The notes under the pieces are model-generated. The model was not told the origin of the DNA. It saw nothing but the letters and a program-made list of their open reading frames with translations, and made no database searches. From a virus, in IMG/VR virus record IMGVR_UViG_3300013126_002388, positions 1 to 25,906 of that record: a stretch of DNA of 25,906 nucleotides; one strand, 5' to 3'. The position numbers were made by a program, and so were the translations under genes. Of the stretch, positions 16,773-24,708 are shown in pieces. How positions within the stretch are numbered: position 1 is the stretch's first letter; each line of letters begins with the position of its first letter.

Positions 16773-19595
16773 TTATGCGATAAATCCGCCACCTTCACTA
16801 CGAGTTTTAAAGGTAGTTATTGTAGCTTGATTGGATACGTTACCCACCGTTCCATCTCTATATAATGCACGTATTCTAACTGTATAAGTTCTATCGACTT
16901 CCAAACCAAATATGGAAATTGGAGAACTTACTGCTGCTCCTCTACCCGCTGCTGGTAATGCATCGGTCCATCCAGTGTTATCACCACGAGTCGTAAATTG
17001 ATAATTTTTTATGTCATTCGGTGTGACCACATCATCAAATATAATATTGTAACTAGTTGAACTGAAAGGTTCTGTTCTTCGTATGATTGGTTGGCTTGCC
17101 CGAATAATTACTGCTTGTGGTTGTGATGGAGAGGTTCTCGTACCATCGGCTCGTATACCTCGTACTCTAGCCGCATACACTCCATTGTCTAAATTATCAA
17201 TTACAACATCACCTGCTCTCGATGGTGGATTCAATATAGTCCACGTTCTACCGTTATCAATACTATATTCAATATTAGAAACTCTACCTGCGTTAAACGT
17301 AAGTCTTGCTCTGTTTCCCGCTGTTGTTACAGAAAGATTTGGTCTAGTAGCTTCTTGTGAGAACTCTAATTGCGGATCTTTTGGTAATTCTAAATCTGAT
17401 GGAATTTGTTGTGCTATTCCAAGTAATTGTCTTATTCTTGCTTTTTCTTGGTCGGAAATATCTGGATTTTCCAATCTTCTAGTTAAAGCTTCTATTTCAA
17501 ATACAGACAATTTACGTGGTGTTCCGAATATTGACTGTGATTCGTCTATATCAAATCCTGGTGTTGCAATTGGTGGTACGTTACTACCTGTAACTCTAGT
17601 TCTTGGTGCTGTTGTTCGTGGTGGTGTAGCTGTTGCGCTAGCTCTAATAAACGTTGTTTCTGCTACTTGTGTTTCAACTATAGGTGATACTTGTAGTTGC
17701 GATGGTGTTAATTGTGGTAGTATTATTGGTTGCCCAAAGTCACCACGTGCAATAACGGTAGAGCCCCGTCCTTGTCCAACACCAACTTGTGTTATTCTAC
17801 CTTCCAACGATTGCGATGCATAGGTAATAGTAAGTCTTGCTTCAAATACAGTTTGACCATTAATACGTTTTGGTATTGGTTGTGTTCCTTCCGTGGTTAA
17901 TGCTACACTATATCCAACTTGCTGTGCTCGTTGTCTATTCAACAGTTCTGCTTCATTTAACGCATCGTTAGGACGTAATCTACGTGAGACAGTAGTAATG
18001 GTTTTTGTTTGTTCATTAACAGCTATTTCTTGTTGTTGTGTTCCTGTAGATAACGATGAAATTTCTGGTGGTGTTTGCTGAGCTTGTTGCGTAATTTGAT
18101 TCACTGTTTGTGCTTCTTGGGCAATATTACGCAACACTTCTGTTTTAATTACATTATTATTTAATCCACCAACAAGTGCTCCGTATGATGTGGTCAAATT
18201 ATTAATTGTATTTGCTGCAGATGCTATTTCACCAAGATTTGCTGTTGCTCTTGCTGTGGTTCTGTTTGCCAACTCATTGATTCTATCACGTGCAGTTTGT
18301 AAGACATATACTCTGTTATTGGTTCTGTCAGTATAAACTGTTCTTCCATCTGGAGTAATTGTTCCTGTTGGTAAATCTCCGTATATATTTTTAATCGACG
18401 CATCAACTCTACTTGATTGTAATAGTTGTGAGGCTTCTGTTGTGGAAAGATATGCTTTACGACTACCAACTTGTTGTCTTGCAAGTTCTCCTGCTGTTTT
18501 TGCATTTTGATATTGCTTTAATATATTTTGACGTTCACGTTCAACGGTTCTATTAACATGTCTGACATTATCAATAAGTTTTGCTCTTACATTTTCAACA
18601 GCAGCGGTTCGTATAGCTTGTTTAACTTGAAATTCTGCTCGTACTTGACGTAATGAATTTCTTGCTTTTGCTAATCCACGTTGAATTTTGTCTTTGTTAG
18701 GATCTACAATTTCAAAACCTGATTGTTGTAATGCTGTAGCGTATGCTCTATCGTATGCTAAACTATTTTTAATTCGTAAATTACCCAACGCTAGTTTATA
18801 CTTTGCGTAAAAATCACCAATTGTAAAATTGATTCTTGGACGTTTTGGAAATTTTGGAAAACGTAAAATACGAGGAATTTCACGTAATTTTAAAATTCTT
18901 CGTAAAACATTAAGTGATTTTCTTACTCTATCTCTAAATCGTGGAATGTCTTTAAACAAAGCTTTGATAATTGCTTTTCTGGTATTTTGATAGGCTCGTT
19001 TGACCAATTCATACACAGCTTTTGCTGCATTGTATAGTTGTTCTAGTTGGTCTATTTTATTGATTAGAAATGTAAGACCAGCAGAAACTAATGCATCAGG
19101 TGCATTTACCAACGCATTAAATATAGATGTGTATTTGTTAATTTGTTGCTCTAATCTATCTGTTTGCTGTTGTAATCTATCTTGCAGTTGTCGTAGTATA
19201 CGTAAATCTTCAAGGTCTTGAACTAATTGTCTTGTTCTTGGGTCTAGTCCACGTAATATCCGTTCTCTTGGATTTAATGGTATACGTTGACCGTCACCTC
19301 GTCTACGTTGAATAGCTCTACCAGAAACAGAAGGTCTAAAATTTTGTAAATTATTTGTAAATAATCCTGTTTGTTGAAGTCGTAATGCTGATGCTGCACT
19401 TATGGTCGCAATTGTTTGTGGTTGTTGTATTGCTCGTATTCCTTGCGCAACTTGTGGTTTGTATGTTGTTAGAGCAATTAATGTTTCTAACGGGACATCT
19501 TGTGGAATTTGCGCAATGGTTGATACATTACCACTTGGTGAATTGGTGGCATTTCGTATATATATTTGAAAATATTCTTCTTTAAAAAATGACAT
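16773..19595 (-). CDS. Large basic coiled-coil tail protein with C-terminal FN3-like domains
   Basis: Protein of 940 residues, family not recognised. The N-terminal 100 residues are polar. Residues about 120-152 form a Gln/Leu/Arg coiled coil (RQLQDRLQQQTDRLEQQINK). Residues about 200-255 are a dense basic patch (including KFPKFPKRPR-type spacing), and residues 300-520 are long helices rich in Arg, Gln, Ala and Asn. The C-terminal part has two FN3-like beta sandwiches, at about 752-830 (IEYSIDNGRTWTILNPPSRA, GVYAARVRGIRADG) and 832-930 (TYTVRIRALYRDGTVGN). It lies between the gp5-like spike (1 nt) and the 115-residue gene before gp25. That location suits a hub, tape-measure-like or injected internal protein. 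The high positive charge would also suit DNA contact. The true tape measure of T4-like phages is usually elsewhere, so this is unresolved. Confidence 0.7.
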   Translation of the reverse strand: MSFFKEEYFQIYIRNATNSPSGNVSTIAQIPQDVPLETLIALTTYKPQVAQGIRAIQQPQTIATISAASALRLQQTGLFTNNLQNFRPSVSGRAIQRRRGDGQRIPLNPRERILRGLDPRTRQLVQDLEDLRILRQLQDRLQQQTDRLEQQINKYTSIFNALVNAPDALVSAGLTFLINKIDQLEQLYNAAKAVYELVKRAYQNTRKAIIKALFKDIPRFRDRVRKSLNVLRRILKLREIPRILRFPKFPKRPRINFTIGDFYAKYKLALGNLRIKNSLAYDRAYATALQQSGFEIVDPNKDKIQRGLAKARNSLRQVRAEFQVKQAIRTAAVENVRAKLIDNVRHVNRTVERERQNILKQYQNAKTAGELARQQVGSRKAYLSTTEASQLLQSSRVDASIKNIYGDLPTGTITPDGRTVYTDRTNNRVYVLQTARDRINELANRTTARATANLGEIASAANTINNLTTSYGALVGGLNNNVIKTEVLRNIAQEAQTVNQITQQAQQTPPEISSLSTGTQQQEIAVNEQTKTITTVSRRLRPNDALNEAELLNRQRAQQVGYSVALTTEGTQPIPKRINGQTVFEARLTITYASQSLEGRITQVGVGQGRGSTVIARGDFGQPIILPQLTPSQLQVSPIVETQVAETTFIRASATATPPRTTAPRTRVTGSNVPPIATPGFDIDESQSIFGTPRKLSVFEIEALTRRLENPDISDQEKARIRQLLGIAQQIPSDLELPKDPQLEFSQEATRPNLSVTTAGNRARLTFNAGRVSNIEYSIDNGRTWTILNPPSRAGDVVIDNLDNGVYAARVRGIRADGTRTSPSQPQAVIIRASQPIIRRTEPFSSTSYNIIFDDVVTPNDIKNYQFTTRGDNTGWTDALPAAGRGAAVSSPISIFGLEVDRTYTVRIRALYRDGTVGNVSNQATITTFKTRSEGGGFIA

Positions 19596-19596
19596 A

Positions 19597-21120
19597 TTAT
19601 AACTTTGCTACCAGTTCATTGTCAAATAATTTACGTGCTTGTTGTAATCCAGCGTTATCTATTTCATTTCTAGCGAATGTAACCGCATCAGCCGAACCAC
19701 GAGTTCCCAATCCAGATACCTGCTTGAATGATTGATTTCTTGGTAAGTATGTTGGACCACTCATTGTTTGTTCATTAGTTTTCATTACAAAGTTGTCGTT
19801 AGACGCCCATAATGGATTAAATGGATCTGGAAATACCATATACTTTGAATATACTATTAGCAATCTTGCTACCAGTGCAGGATTTATTAATCCTGATGGT
19901 CCGATTGTTAGCGGTGAAGTTGACATCAAAGTTCTTAACAATTCCAACATAAACATTTTCAACGGTTTTGCCATAGCGATAGGTGATGCTTGTGAGCTTC
20001 TACCACCTAAGAAAATTTCATTGCCATAAATGGTAATATTTCTATCACCACTGATATTAACATCTCGTCTAGCAACGAACAATCCATCTTCTTTACTTGT
20101 GATATCTACAGTTTTTTCACCAAATATGGATATGTTGTTTGGTGTTTTTATAGATACGGGACCAGCTGTATCTAACGTGATTCCATCTTCTAAAGAATTA
20201 AGATGGATGCCTTTTCTTGCAAACATGAAAATTGATGTTGCTTTAGAATTAAGTATTACTCTATCAGAATTCAATAATATAGATGCACCATCAAATGCAA
20301 GTGGTTTTTCTAATAAAGAGCTAAGATGAATATTGGTTCCATATGTCGCTGGTACTAATCCCAAAATTTGTTTCGAGACAATATAAATTGAACTTGCATC
20401 TTGATTGATTGATTCGTTTGTTAACGATGATTCACCTCTATCATCTGCTGTTTTTGCTGTGTCTGGTCCTTGTCCTGCTCGCAAAATTATATTTGGAAAT
20501 TGCTCACCCAGCGATGACCCAACCATCTGACTACTACCAAAACGAATAGATTGTCCGTATCGTCCTTGATAGATAATATCACCTTCAAATGATTTTAATG
20601 GATTGACATTTTGTTTTTTGAAGGTTGTACCAACTCTGTTTATATTTGGTTGTGCTTGTGTCAATACTCCTAACGCGGTTTTTCTTTGATTTTTAAATAA
20701 ATTATTTGCTGGCTGACTTGCTACGACTCCCAATAATGGATGTGCGTTTTCTGTAATTTGTCGTTTAGTATTAATTGGTCCAATATACCAATATGTACCT
20801 AACATTTTGAATACTAAGACATATTCACCAACCAAAGGATACATTGTTTGGTGTGGTAATAGTGGGTCAGCCCAAGGAAGTTCGCTACTATTAACACCTT
20901 TACCAGTGTTTATAAATCTTACCTTTGCTCTTCCTGTGTTAGCTGTGGCGCTTGTGTTGTTTGCGGATAAATTACTAGCTTCGTTTGTTACAATTTCTTC
21001 TACTTGCGCAGCTTCATAGATAAAGAAATCTGTAGTAGGCATCGGTTGTGAACCTGGGCCTCCAGGTAACAACGTTGCTGCCTTATTACTGACAGATGTT
21101 CTAAATCCCGAACCTGGCAT
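19597..21120 (-). CDS. Baseplate central spike, gp5-like, OB-fold plus beta-helix, no lysozyme domain
   Basis: Protein of 507 residues. Residues about 35-125 form an OB-fold-like domain with the typical gp5/VgrG sequence style (LPWADPLLPHQTMYPLVGEY, VLVFKMLGTYWYIGPI). Residues about 265-375 have short alternating strands with I/L and D/N/G turns (ILLNSDRVILNS, GIHLNSLEDGITLDTAG, VSIKTPNNISIFGEKTVDIT), as in the gp5 C-terminal or VgrG triple-stranded beta-helix. A helical and Pro/Asn-rich tail follows (about 385-507). The lysozyme domain that T4 gp5 inserts between these parts is not visible. The start codon overlaps the preceding stop by 1 nt (TAATG), so translation is coupled. The trimer would form the tail needle that pierces the outer membrane. 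The family call is by fold pattern and context. Confidence 0.8.
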   Translation of the reverse strand: MPGSGFRTSVSNKAATLLPGGPGSQPMPTTDFFIYEAAQVEEIVTNEASNLSANNTSATANTGRAKVRFINTGKGVNSSELPWADPLLPHQTMYPLVGEYVLVFKMLGTYWYIGPINTKRQITENAHPLLGVVASQPANNLFKNQRKTALGVLTQAQPNINRVGTTFKKQNVNPLKSFEGDIIYQGRYGQSIRFGSSQMVGSSLGEQFPNIILRAGQGPDTAKTADDRGESSLTNESINQDASSIYIVSKQILGLVPATYGTNIHLSSLLEKPLAFDGASILLNSDRVILNSKATSIFMFARKGIHLNSLEDGITLDTAGPVSIKTPNNISIFGEKTVDITSKEDGLFVARRDVNISGDRNITIYGNEIFLGGRSSQASPIAMAKPLKMFMLELLRTLMSTSPLTIGPSGLINPALVARLLIVYSKYMVFPDPFNPLWASNDNFVMKTNEQTMSGPTYLPRNQSFKQVSGLGTRGSADAVTFARNEIDNAGLQQARKLFDNELVAKL

Positions 21121-21515
21121 TACTTGACTCTTTTTGAGATTGCAAAAATATCTTCTTCTATTTCTTTCCCTTCATCTTCCAACTTTTCTACTTCCATTTT
21201 TAAATCACCCAAGAGTGCTTGCTTTTCAGCTTCGGATAATAGACCATCAATTGACTCACCCTTTGATACAGCCCCAACGATACGTTGTGCGATTTGGGCA
21301 ACACGAACGAGGTGTTCGTCGTTTTTGACGTTCACCTCGATAAAGTCCTTGATAACAGGACCAATAATTGCTGCATCTTCTGGTGTACGAATAAGTTTCA
21401 CCATACTTGCAACATATTGGTTGATTTGTTGCCTTTTAGAATCTGTGTTCTTGTAGATTTCCGAAAAGAGGTCTGAAAGTGTCTTTCCGTCAAATATTTC
21501 CTTGTCTAAACTCAT
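21120..21515 (-). CDS. Small helical acidic protein at the head of the structural operon
   Basis: Protein of 131 residues from the ATG at 21515. A longer reading from a TTG at 21527 is possible, but that codon overlaps the GGAGG ribosome binding site (21521-21525), which is spaced 5 nt from the ATG, so the ATG is preferred. The protein is almost wholly helical. The last third (about 95-131) is a strongly acidic coiled coil (KMEVEKLEDEGKEIEEDIFA). No membrane segment or catalytic motif is seen. It overlaps the gp5-like gene by 1 nt and follows the sigma factor by 38 nt. An AT-rich box in that gap may be a promoter. Its function is unknown; a chaperone or baseplate assembly factor would suit its place before the spike gene. 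Confidence 0.7.
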   Translation of the reverse strand: MSLDKEIFDGKTLSDLFSEIYKNTDSKRQQINQYVASMVKLIRTPEDAAIIGPVIKDFIEVNVKNDEHLVRVAQIAQRIVGAVSKGESIDGLLSEAEKQALLGDLKMEVEKLEDEGKEIEEDIFAISKRVK

Positions 21516-21535
21516 TATAACCTCCAAGTTACTAC

Positions 21536-21545
21536 AATATAAATA
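21536..21545 (-). promoter_or_regulatory. Candidate late promoter box at the head of the structural operon
   Basis: On the minus strand this is TATTTATATT, 20 nt upstream of the ATG at 21515 and just after the sigma-factor gene. It is identical to the box at 2835-2844. A TATAAATA octamer, the T4 late consensus, reads on the plus strand at 21538-21545, where it would point antisense into the sigma gene. Spacing and repetition support a regulatory role; orientation is unresolved. Confidence 0.4.
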
Positions 21546-21553
21546 GTTAGAGG

Positions 21554-22309
21554 CTATTTTTTATATGTAAAATACGCAGATGGGTCGGAAATATGTCCTG
21601 TTCGCCTAAATTCGTTCATTTGAACCAAAACGTGTCCCCGCATCTTATTGATAACCTTGGTGATGTGGGATGTTTTATGGTTTGTCATCTCTCTAATCAT
21701 CAAGTAGAGTGCTTTTTTATTAAAATTGTCGATGTTGTCAACTCTACGGAGAAGTTCGACCACAGCATTAGCGATTTCTATGTCCCGTTTCTTCTTAAAA
21801 ATCTTGGTGGTATTGAAATCCCAGTATTGAACTAAAAGTTGAGTGAAATCACGCATATCACTCTTGATTTCTTGCTCTTCTGGTTCTGATACAAGGATTT
21901 CTTCTAGAGCAAACGTTTCATCAGTCTTATCTCCAAGATACACCGATCGTTTTTCTTCCTTATATGCATTGTTGTTATGTAATATAAGATAATTTTTTGC
22001 AATCACACTGAAATAGGAGAATGCTTTTCCTTTTCCAGCAGCAAATTTATGTAGATTAATAACCAAAAAGGAAATCACCTCTGATTTTACGTCATCAAAG
22101 GAGCCTTCCATATAAGGGAACTTGAATCTGTTAATTACGTTTTCTGCTAATTTATCGAATGGTGCCCAAATGTACTCCCGATACAGATCTTCTCGTTCTT
22201 CTGGGTCGTCACTTAGGTTGTACTTAATGATTGCATCTTCTGTTTCTTGTGTAAAGTAGACTTTACCGAGCTTCGTTTTCTTTCTCCCCATCTTCCGTAT
22301 TACTCCCAT
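21554..22309 (-). CDS. gp55-like late-transcription sigma factor
   Basis: Protein of 251 residues resembling the sigma gp55 family of T4-like phages. The N-terminus has KVYFTQETEDAIIKY, then FDKLAENVINRFKFPY and SFDDVKSEVISFLVINLHKF (about 51-89). The strongest block is GKAFSYFSVIAKNYLILHNN at about 94-113, corresponding to sigma region 2. The C-terminal third has helical, basic segments with no clear region 4 helix-turn-helix, as in gp55, which instead binds the sliding clamp through accessory contacts. It would redirect host RNA polymerase to late promoters of the downstream tail operon. The reading starting at 22309 has no clear ribosome binding site and overlaps the upstream gene by 47 nt. 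A second ATG at 22291, preceded by GGAAG, gives a 245-residue protein beginning MGRKKTK and is equally likely. Confidence 0.88.
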   Translation of the reverse strand: MGVIRKMGRKKTKLGKVYFTQETEDAIIKYNLSDDPEEREDLYREYIWAPFDKLAENVINRFKFPYMEGSFDDVKSEVISFLVINLHKFAAGKGKAFSYFSVIAKNYLILHNNNAYKEEKRSVYLGDKTDETFALEEILVSEPEEQEIKSDMRDFTQLLVQYWDFNTTKIFKKKRDIEIANAVVELLRRVDNIDNFNKKALYLMIREMTNHKTSHITKVINKMRGHVLVQMNEFRRTGHISDPSAYFTYKK

Positions 22310-22550
22310 ATAAAAGCGGGCGTAAATCGTTGACCGTATCCACTATTTGATTGAAAACAGACCCTACTTCATCGTCTTTCTCAAACATTTCTCGTGAGTC
22401 AATAGCCCGCATAGTTTTTAATGTTCTATCTAAACGGGTGTAAAAGATATCTATGGCATCTTCCATAAGCTCGTTCTTACGCAACATATTCCAACATGCG
22501 TAACCGAGGGCTCCATTAGCTAAAATACTGATGATGAATAATACTATCAT
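22263..22550 (-). CDS. Small membrane-anchored protein of unknown function
   Basis: Protein of 95 residues. Residues 2-22 (IVLFIISILANGALGYACW) form a single hydrophobic transmembrane segment at the N-terminus. The rest is a soluble acidic domain with helical stretches (NELMEDAIDIFYTRLDRTLK) and a Glu/Asp/Asn-rich tail. The ATG overlaps the stop of the lysozyme-like gene by 4 nt (ATGA), so the two are translationally coupled. It overlaps the sigma gene by 47 nt if the longer sigma start is used. Coupling to a cell-wall enzyme makes a lysis-associated role (holin-like or spanin-like) conceivable. A pinholin normally has two transmembrane segments, and only one is seen here, so this is speculative. 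It could instead anchor an unrelated function. Confidence 0.7.
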   Translation of the reverse strand: MIVLFIISILANGALGYACWNMLRKNELMEDAIDIFYTRLDRTLKTMRAIDSREMFEKDDEVGSVFNQIVDTVNDLRPLLYGSNTEDGEKENEAR

Positions 22551-23071
22551 ATCTTCTGTAAGTTATAGATTGAGAATGTTTGCATATACTCACGAATACT
22601 CGTGCCGTTTGCATCCGTTCGTCCATTCCTATCATCGTTTTGGAAAAAGAGCTTCACATTTGCCGAACCTGCTAAATGTGCCGCTGCCAATACACCAGAC
22701 CGTGTAACTTTCACACCCTTGAACTTCTTATTTTCGTATTTAGTGATTAGTGTGTTTAGTTCTTTATTGTTTGACCGTAAATAAGCTACCATTACAGAGT
22801 CTTGGAGTTCTGGGTTGGATAGGAACTGGTTTCTTGTGACTCGAAACCCAAGAACTTTAACCGTGTTGGGATGAAACTGGTACTTCCCCATCATACCAAA
22901 ACGATTGACCACATGCGGAGTGTTATCACTCTCACGTTCTGCCATATGGTCAAGAAACTTTTCTAACTCTGTTGGTTCTGACCGAACAATACGATTCGGT
23001 ATATAGACTTCATTAATCTTTAACATTACGAGAACCGTTAATATACTGAGAACGGTTATTAATTTTTTCAT
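22547..23071 (-). CDS. Membrane-anchored lysozyme/transglycosylase-like protein
   Basis: Protein of 174 residues from the ATG at 23071, which has a perfect AGGAGG 5 nt upstream. A longer reading from 23110 would overlap the purine gene upstream and has no such site. Residues 1-19 (MKKLITVLSILTVLVMLKI) are a signal peptide or uncleaved signal anchor; no clear AxA cleavage site is seen. Residues about 38-75 read like a lytic transglycosylase/lysozyme fold: LDHMAERESDNTPHVVNRFG and MGKYQFHPN, with E45 or E47 as candidate catalytic acid. SGVLAAAHLAGSANVKLFF (about 125-143) and the DANGTSIREY tail at about 153-162 fit the same fold. It would cut peptidoglycan from the periplasmic side. A signal-arrest-release endolysin is one plausible reading. 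Confidence 0.75.
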   Translation of the reverse strand: MKKLITVLSILTVLVMLKINEVYIPNRIVRSEPTELEKFLDHMAERESDNTPHVVNRFGMMGKYQFHPNTVKVLGFRVTRNQFLSNPELQDSVMVAYLRSNNKELNTLITKYENKKFKGVKVTRSGVLAAAHLAGSANVKLFFQNDDRNGRTDANGTSIREYMQTFSIYNLQKI

Positions 23072-23084
23072 ACTATCCTCCTGT

Positions 23085-24101
23085 TTAGAGAAGATGCGGT
23101 CGTGCCTCATTTACTCCTGCTTGGGTCACGACAACATATTCTGGGAAATATTCACCGAGATTGTTTGCTCCTGCATAAGACAACGCCGACCTTACACCAT
23201 CTAACAAACCTTCTATAATGAACTTTACACCACCCTTAAACGGAACAACTGTAGATTCTCCTTCCACATTTCTCTTTGCTTGACCGTGAATACTCTTCGT
23301 TTCCAACGATGCGGCTCCACGATACCGCTTATACAACCCATTCTGCTTCTCAATAATTGCTCCAGGCGCTTCTTTTGTTCCTGCGATAAGTGACCCAAGG
23401 ATTACTGAGTTTGCTCCAACTCCCAACGCCTTTGCAATATCACCACTTGACCGAATACCACCACATGCAATAATAGGGACACTTACACTACCTGCACAAT
23501 CTTGGAGTGAGGTCACGTTGGGAACACCAAATCCCGTCTTGATACGAGTAGTGCAGAGTGACCCACCACCGATACCGACACGAATGGCATCTGCTCCCGC
23601 CGATTGCAGATTATATGCAGCGTCACCCGTTGCAACATTTCCTGCGATAACATCAACATTTAATGGAAGAAGATTCTTTAAATTACGAATTGCATCCATC
23701 ACAAACTGATGATATCCGTGTGCGACATCAATTAAAATAATATTCGCACCTGCTTTGACCAACTCTCGTGCTCGTTCCAAGTAATCACCATTTGCACCAA
23801 CTGCTGCCATTACTACCGCGTCTTGCACCGCAGTTCTTACTTTTTTGACTTCCAACACTTGTTCTTCTATTGTATTAAATCGGTGAATACATCCTACTCC
23901 ACCAAGTTCTGCCATTGCGATTGCCATTTCACCATCACATACCGTATCCATCGGGGATGCAATAAGAGGAACGTTGATCCTATAATTAGTTGTTAATTGT
24001 GTAGATAGGTCAATTGTGCTACGTGATTCGATACTCGAAAACGCAGGTATCAACTGGATATCATCATACGTGAGTGCTTGCTTACCGTGTAATTGTGTCA
24101 T
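23085..24101 (-). CDS. CBS-less IMP dehydrogenase / GMP reductase family enzyme
   Basis: Protein of 338 residues with a TIM barrel of the IMPDH/GMPR family. Residues 11-20 (TYDDIQLIPA) and PLIASPMDTVCDGEMAIAMA (about 45-64) are family signatures. The active-site loop is GGGSLCTTRIKTGFGVPNVT (about 178-197) with catalytic Cys183. ACGGIRSSGDIAKALGVGAN (about 212-231) binds the nucleotide phosphate. The VEGESTVVPFKG segment near 279-290 resembles the EG-rich loop of GMP reductase more than the flap of IMPDH. The two CBS domains of IMPDH (normally about 120 residues inserted near residue 95) are missing. It may convert GMP to IMP (GMP reductase) or IMP to XMP; I lean to GMP reductase but cannot decide. 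It overlaps the glycosyltransferase by 20 nt and precedes the cell-wall enzyme by 13 nt. Confidence 0.85.
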   Translation of the reverse strand: MTQLHGKQALTYDDIQLIPAFSSIESRSTIDLSTQLTTNYRINVPLIASPMDTVCDGEMAIAMAELGGVGCIHRFNTIEEQVLEVKKVRTAVQDAVVMAAVGANGDYLERARELVKAGANIILIDVAHGYHQFVMDAIRNLKNLLPLNVDVIAGNVATGDAAYNLQSAGADAIRVGIGGGSLCTTRIKTGFGVPNVTSLQDCAGSVSVPIIACGGIRSSGDIAKALGVGANSVILGSLIAGTKEAPGAIIEKQNGLYKRYRGAASLETKSIHGQAKRNVEGESTVVPFKGGVKFIIEGLLDGVRSALSYAGANNLGEYFPEYVVVTQAGVNEARPHLL

Positions 24102-24708
24102 AATATGCGTTTTGCTCCCGCTGTCTCTTGATGTCCTTGATATGATACAAACTCCATTCTTCTTCTGCTGGTAGTGGTGCGTGCGTTTGATATCCTACAA
24201 TCCGTTCATGCACTTTACCTTCCCATCTAATACGGTCTACATTTTTATACAATCTGGTTTGATAATCTGGAAACATTACCCAACCCTTTTCATCTATGAC
24301 CCAACCCCATCTACTCACATCGTCGTCAGTCAAACCGCTTACGACATTCACCCGTGGGATTAGGAACAAATCTACGTTCGTATTATTATACACTATATCG
24401 TGTAGATAAGTCAAGAGGTTGTTATGGAATTTTTCATCAGCATCAACTTGGAAGATGTAATCACCTTCGCATAACGAATTCACATAATTCTTGTGTGCTG
24501 CGAAATCGTTGTTTAGTGCGTGTGAATACAACTTGATTTTATCTTGTTCTTCATACCCATATAATAGTTGGGACGTAAATACATCTGTCGAATGGTCATC
24601 AACCACAACAATCTCATCCCCTGTTCTTTCGCAGTGAGGAATGAGTTGGTCAAGTAATTCTTGAATATACTGACCTTCGTTATGTGTTGTGATTGCAAAT
24701 GAAATCAT
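24082..24708 (-). CDS. Family 2 glycosyltransferase (GT-A fold)
   Basis: Protein of 208 residues with the GT2 layout. The N-terminal strand MISFAITTHNEGQYIQELLD is followed by EIVVVDDHSTD (about 32-42, nucleotide binding) and the metal-binding FQVDADEKFH (about 86-95). A C-terminal acceptor region follows, with RLYKNVDRIRWEGKVHERIV. Length is typical of a short single-domain enzyme. It likely uses a nucleotide-activated sugar; the acceptor (host envelope glycan, virion protein or DNA) cannot be told from sequence. It starts with ATG overlapping the UVDE stop by 4 nt and overlaps the IMPDH/GMPR start by 20 nt, so the three genes are co-transcribed and translationally coupled. There is no membrane segment, so it acts in the cytoplasm. 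Confidence 0.85.
   Translation of the reverse strand: MISFAITTHNEGQYIQELLDQLIPHCERTGDEIVVVDDHSTDVFTSQLLYGYEEQDKIKLYSHALNNDFAAHKNYVNSLCEGDYIFQVDADEKFHNNLLTYLHDIVYNNTNVDLFLIPRVNVVSGLTDDDVSRWGWVIDEKGWVMFPDYQTRLYKNVDRIRWEGKVHERIVGYQTHAPLPAEEEWSLYHIKDIKRQREQNAYYDTITR

Noticed and set aside
17083-17823. 246-codon plus-strand open frame
   Set aside because: It lies antisense to the 940-residue tail protein, has no ribosome binding site or recognisable protein character, and reflects the low use of certain codons in the true gene.
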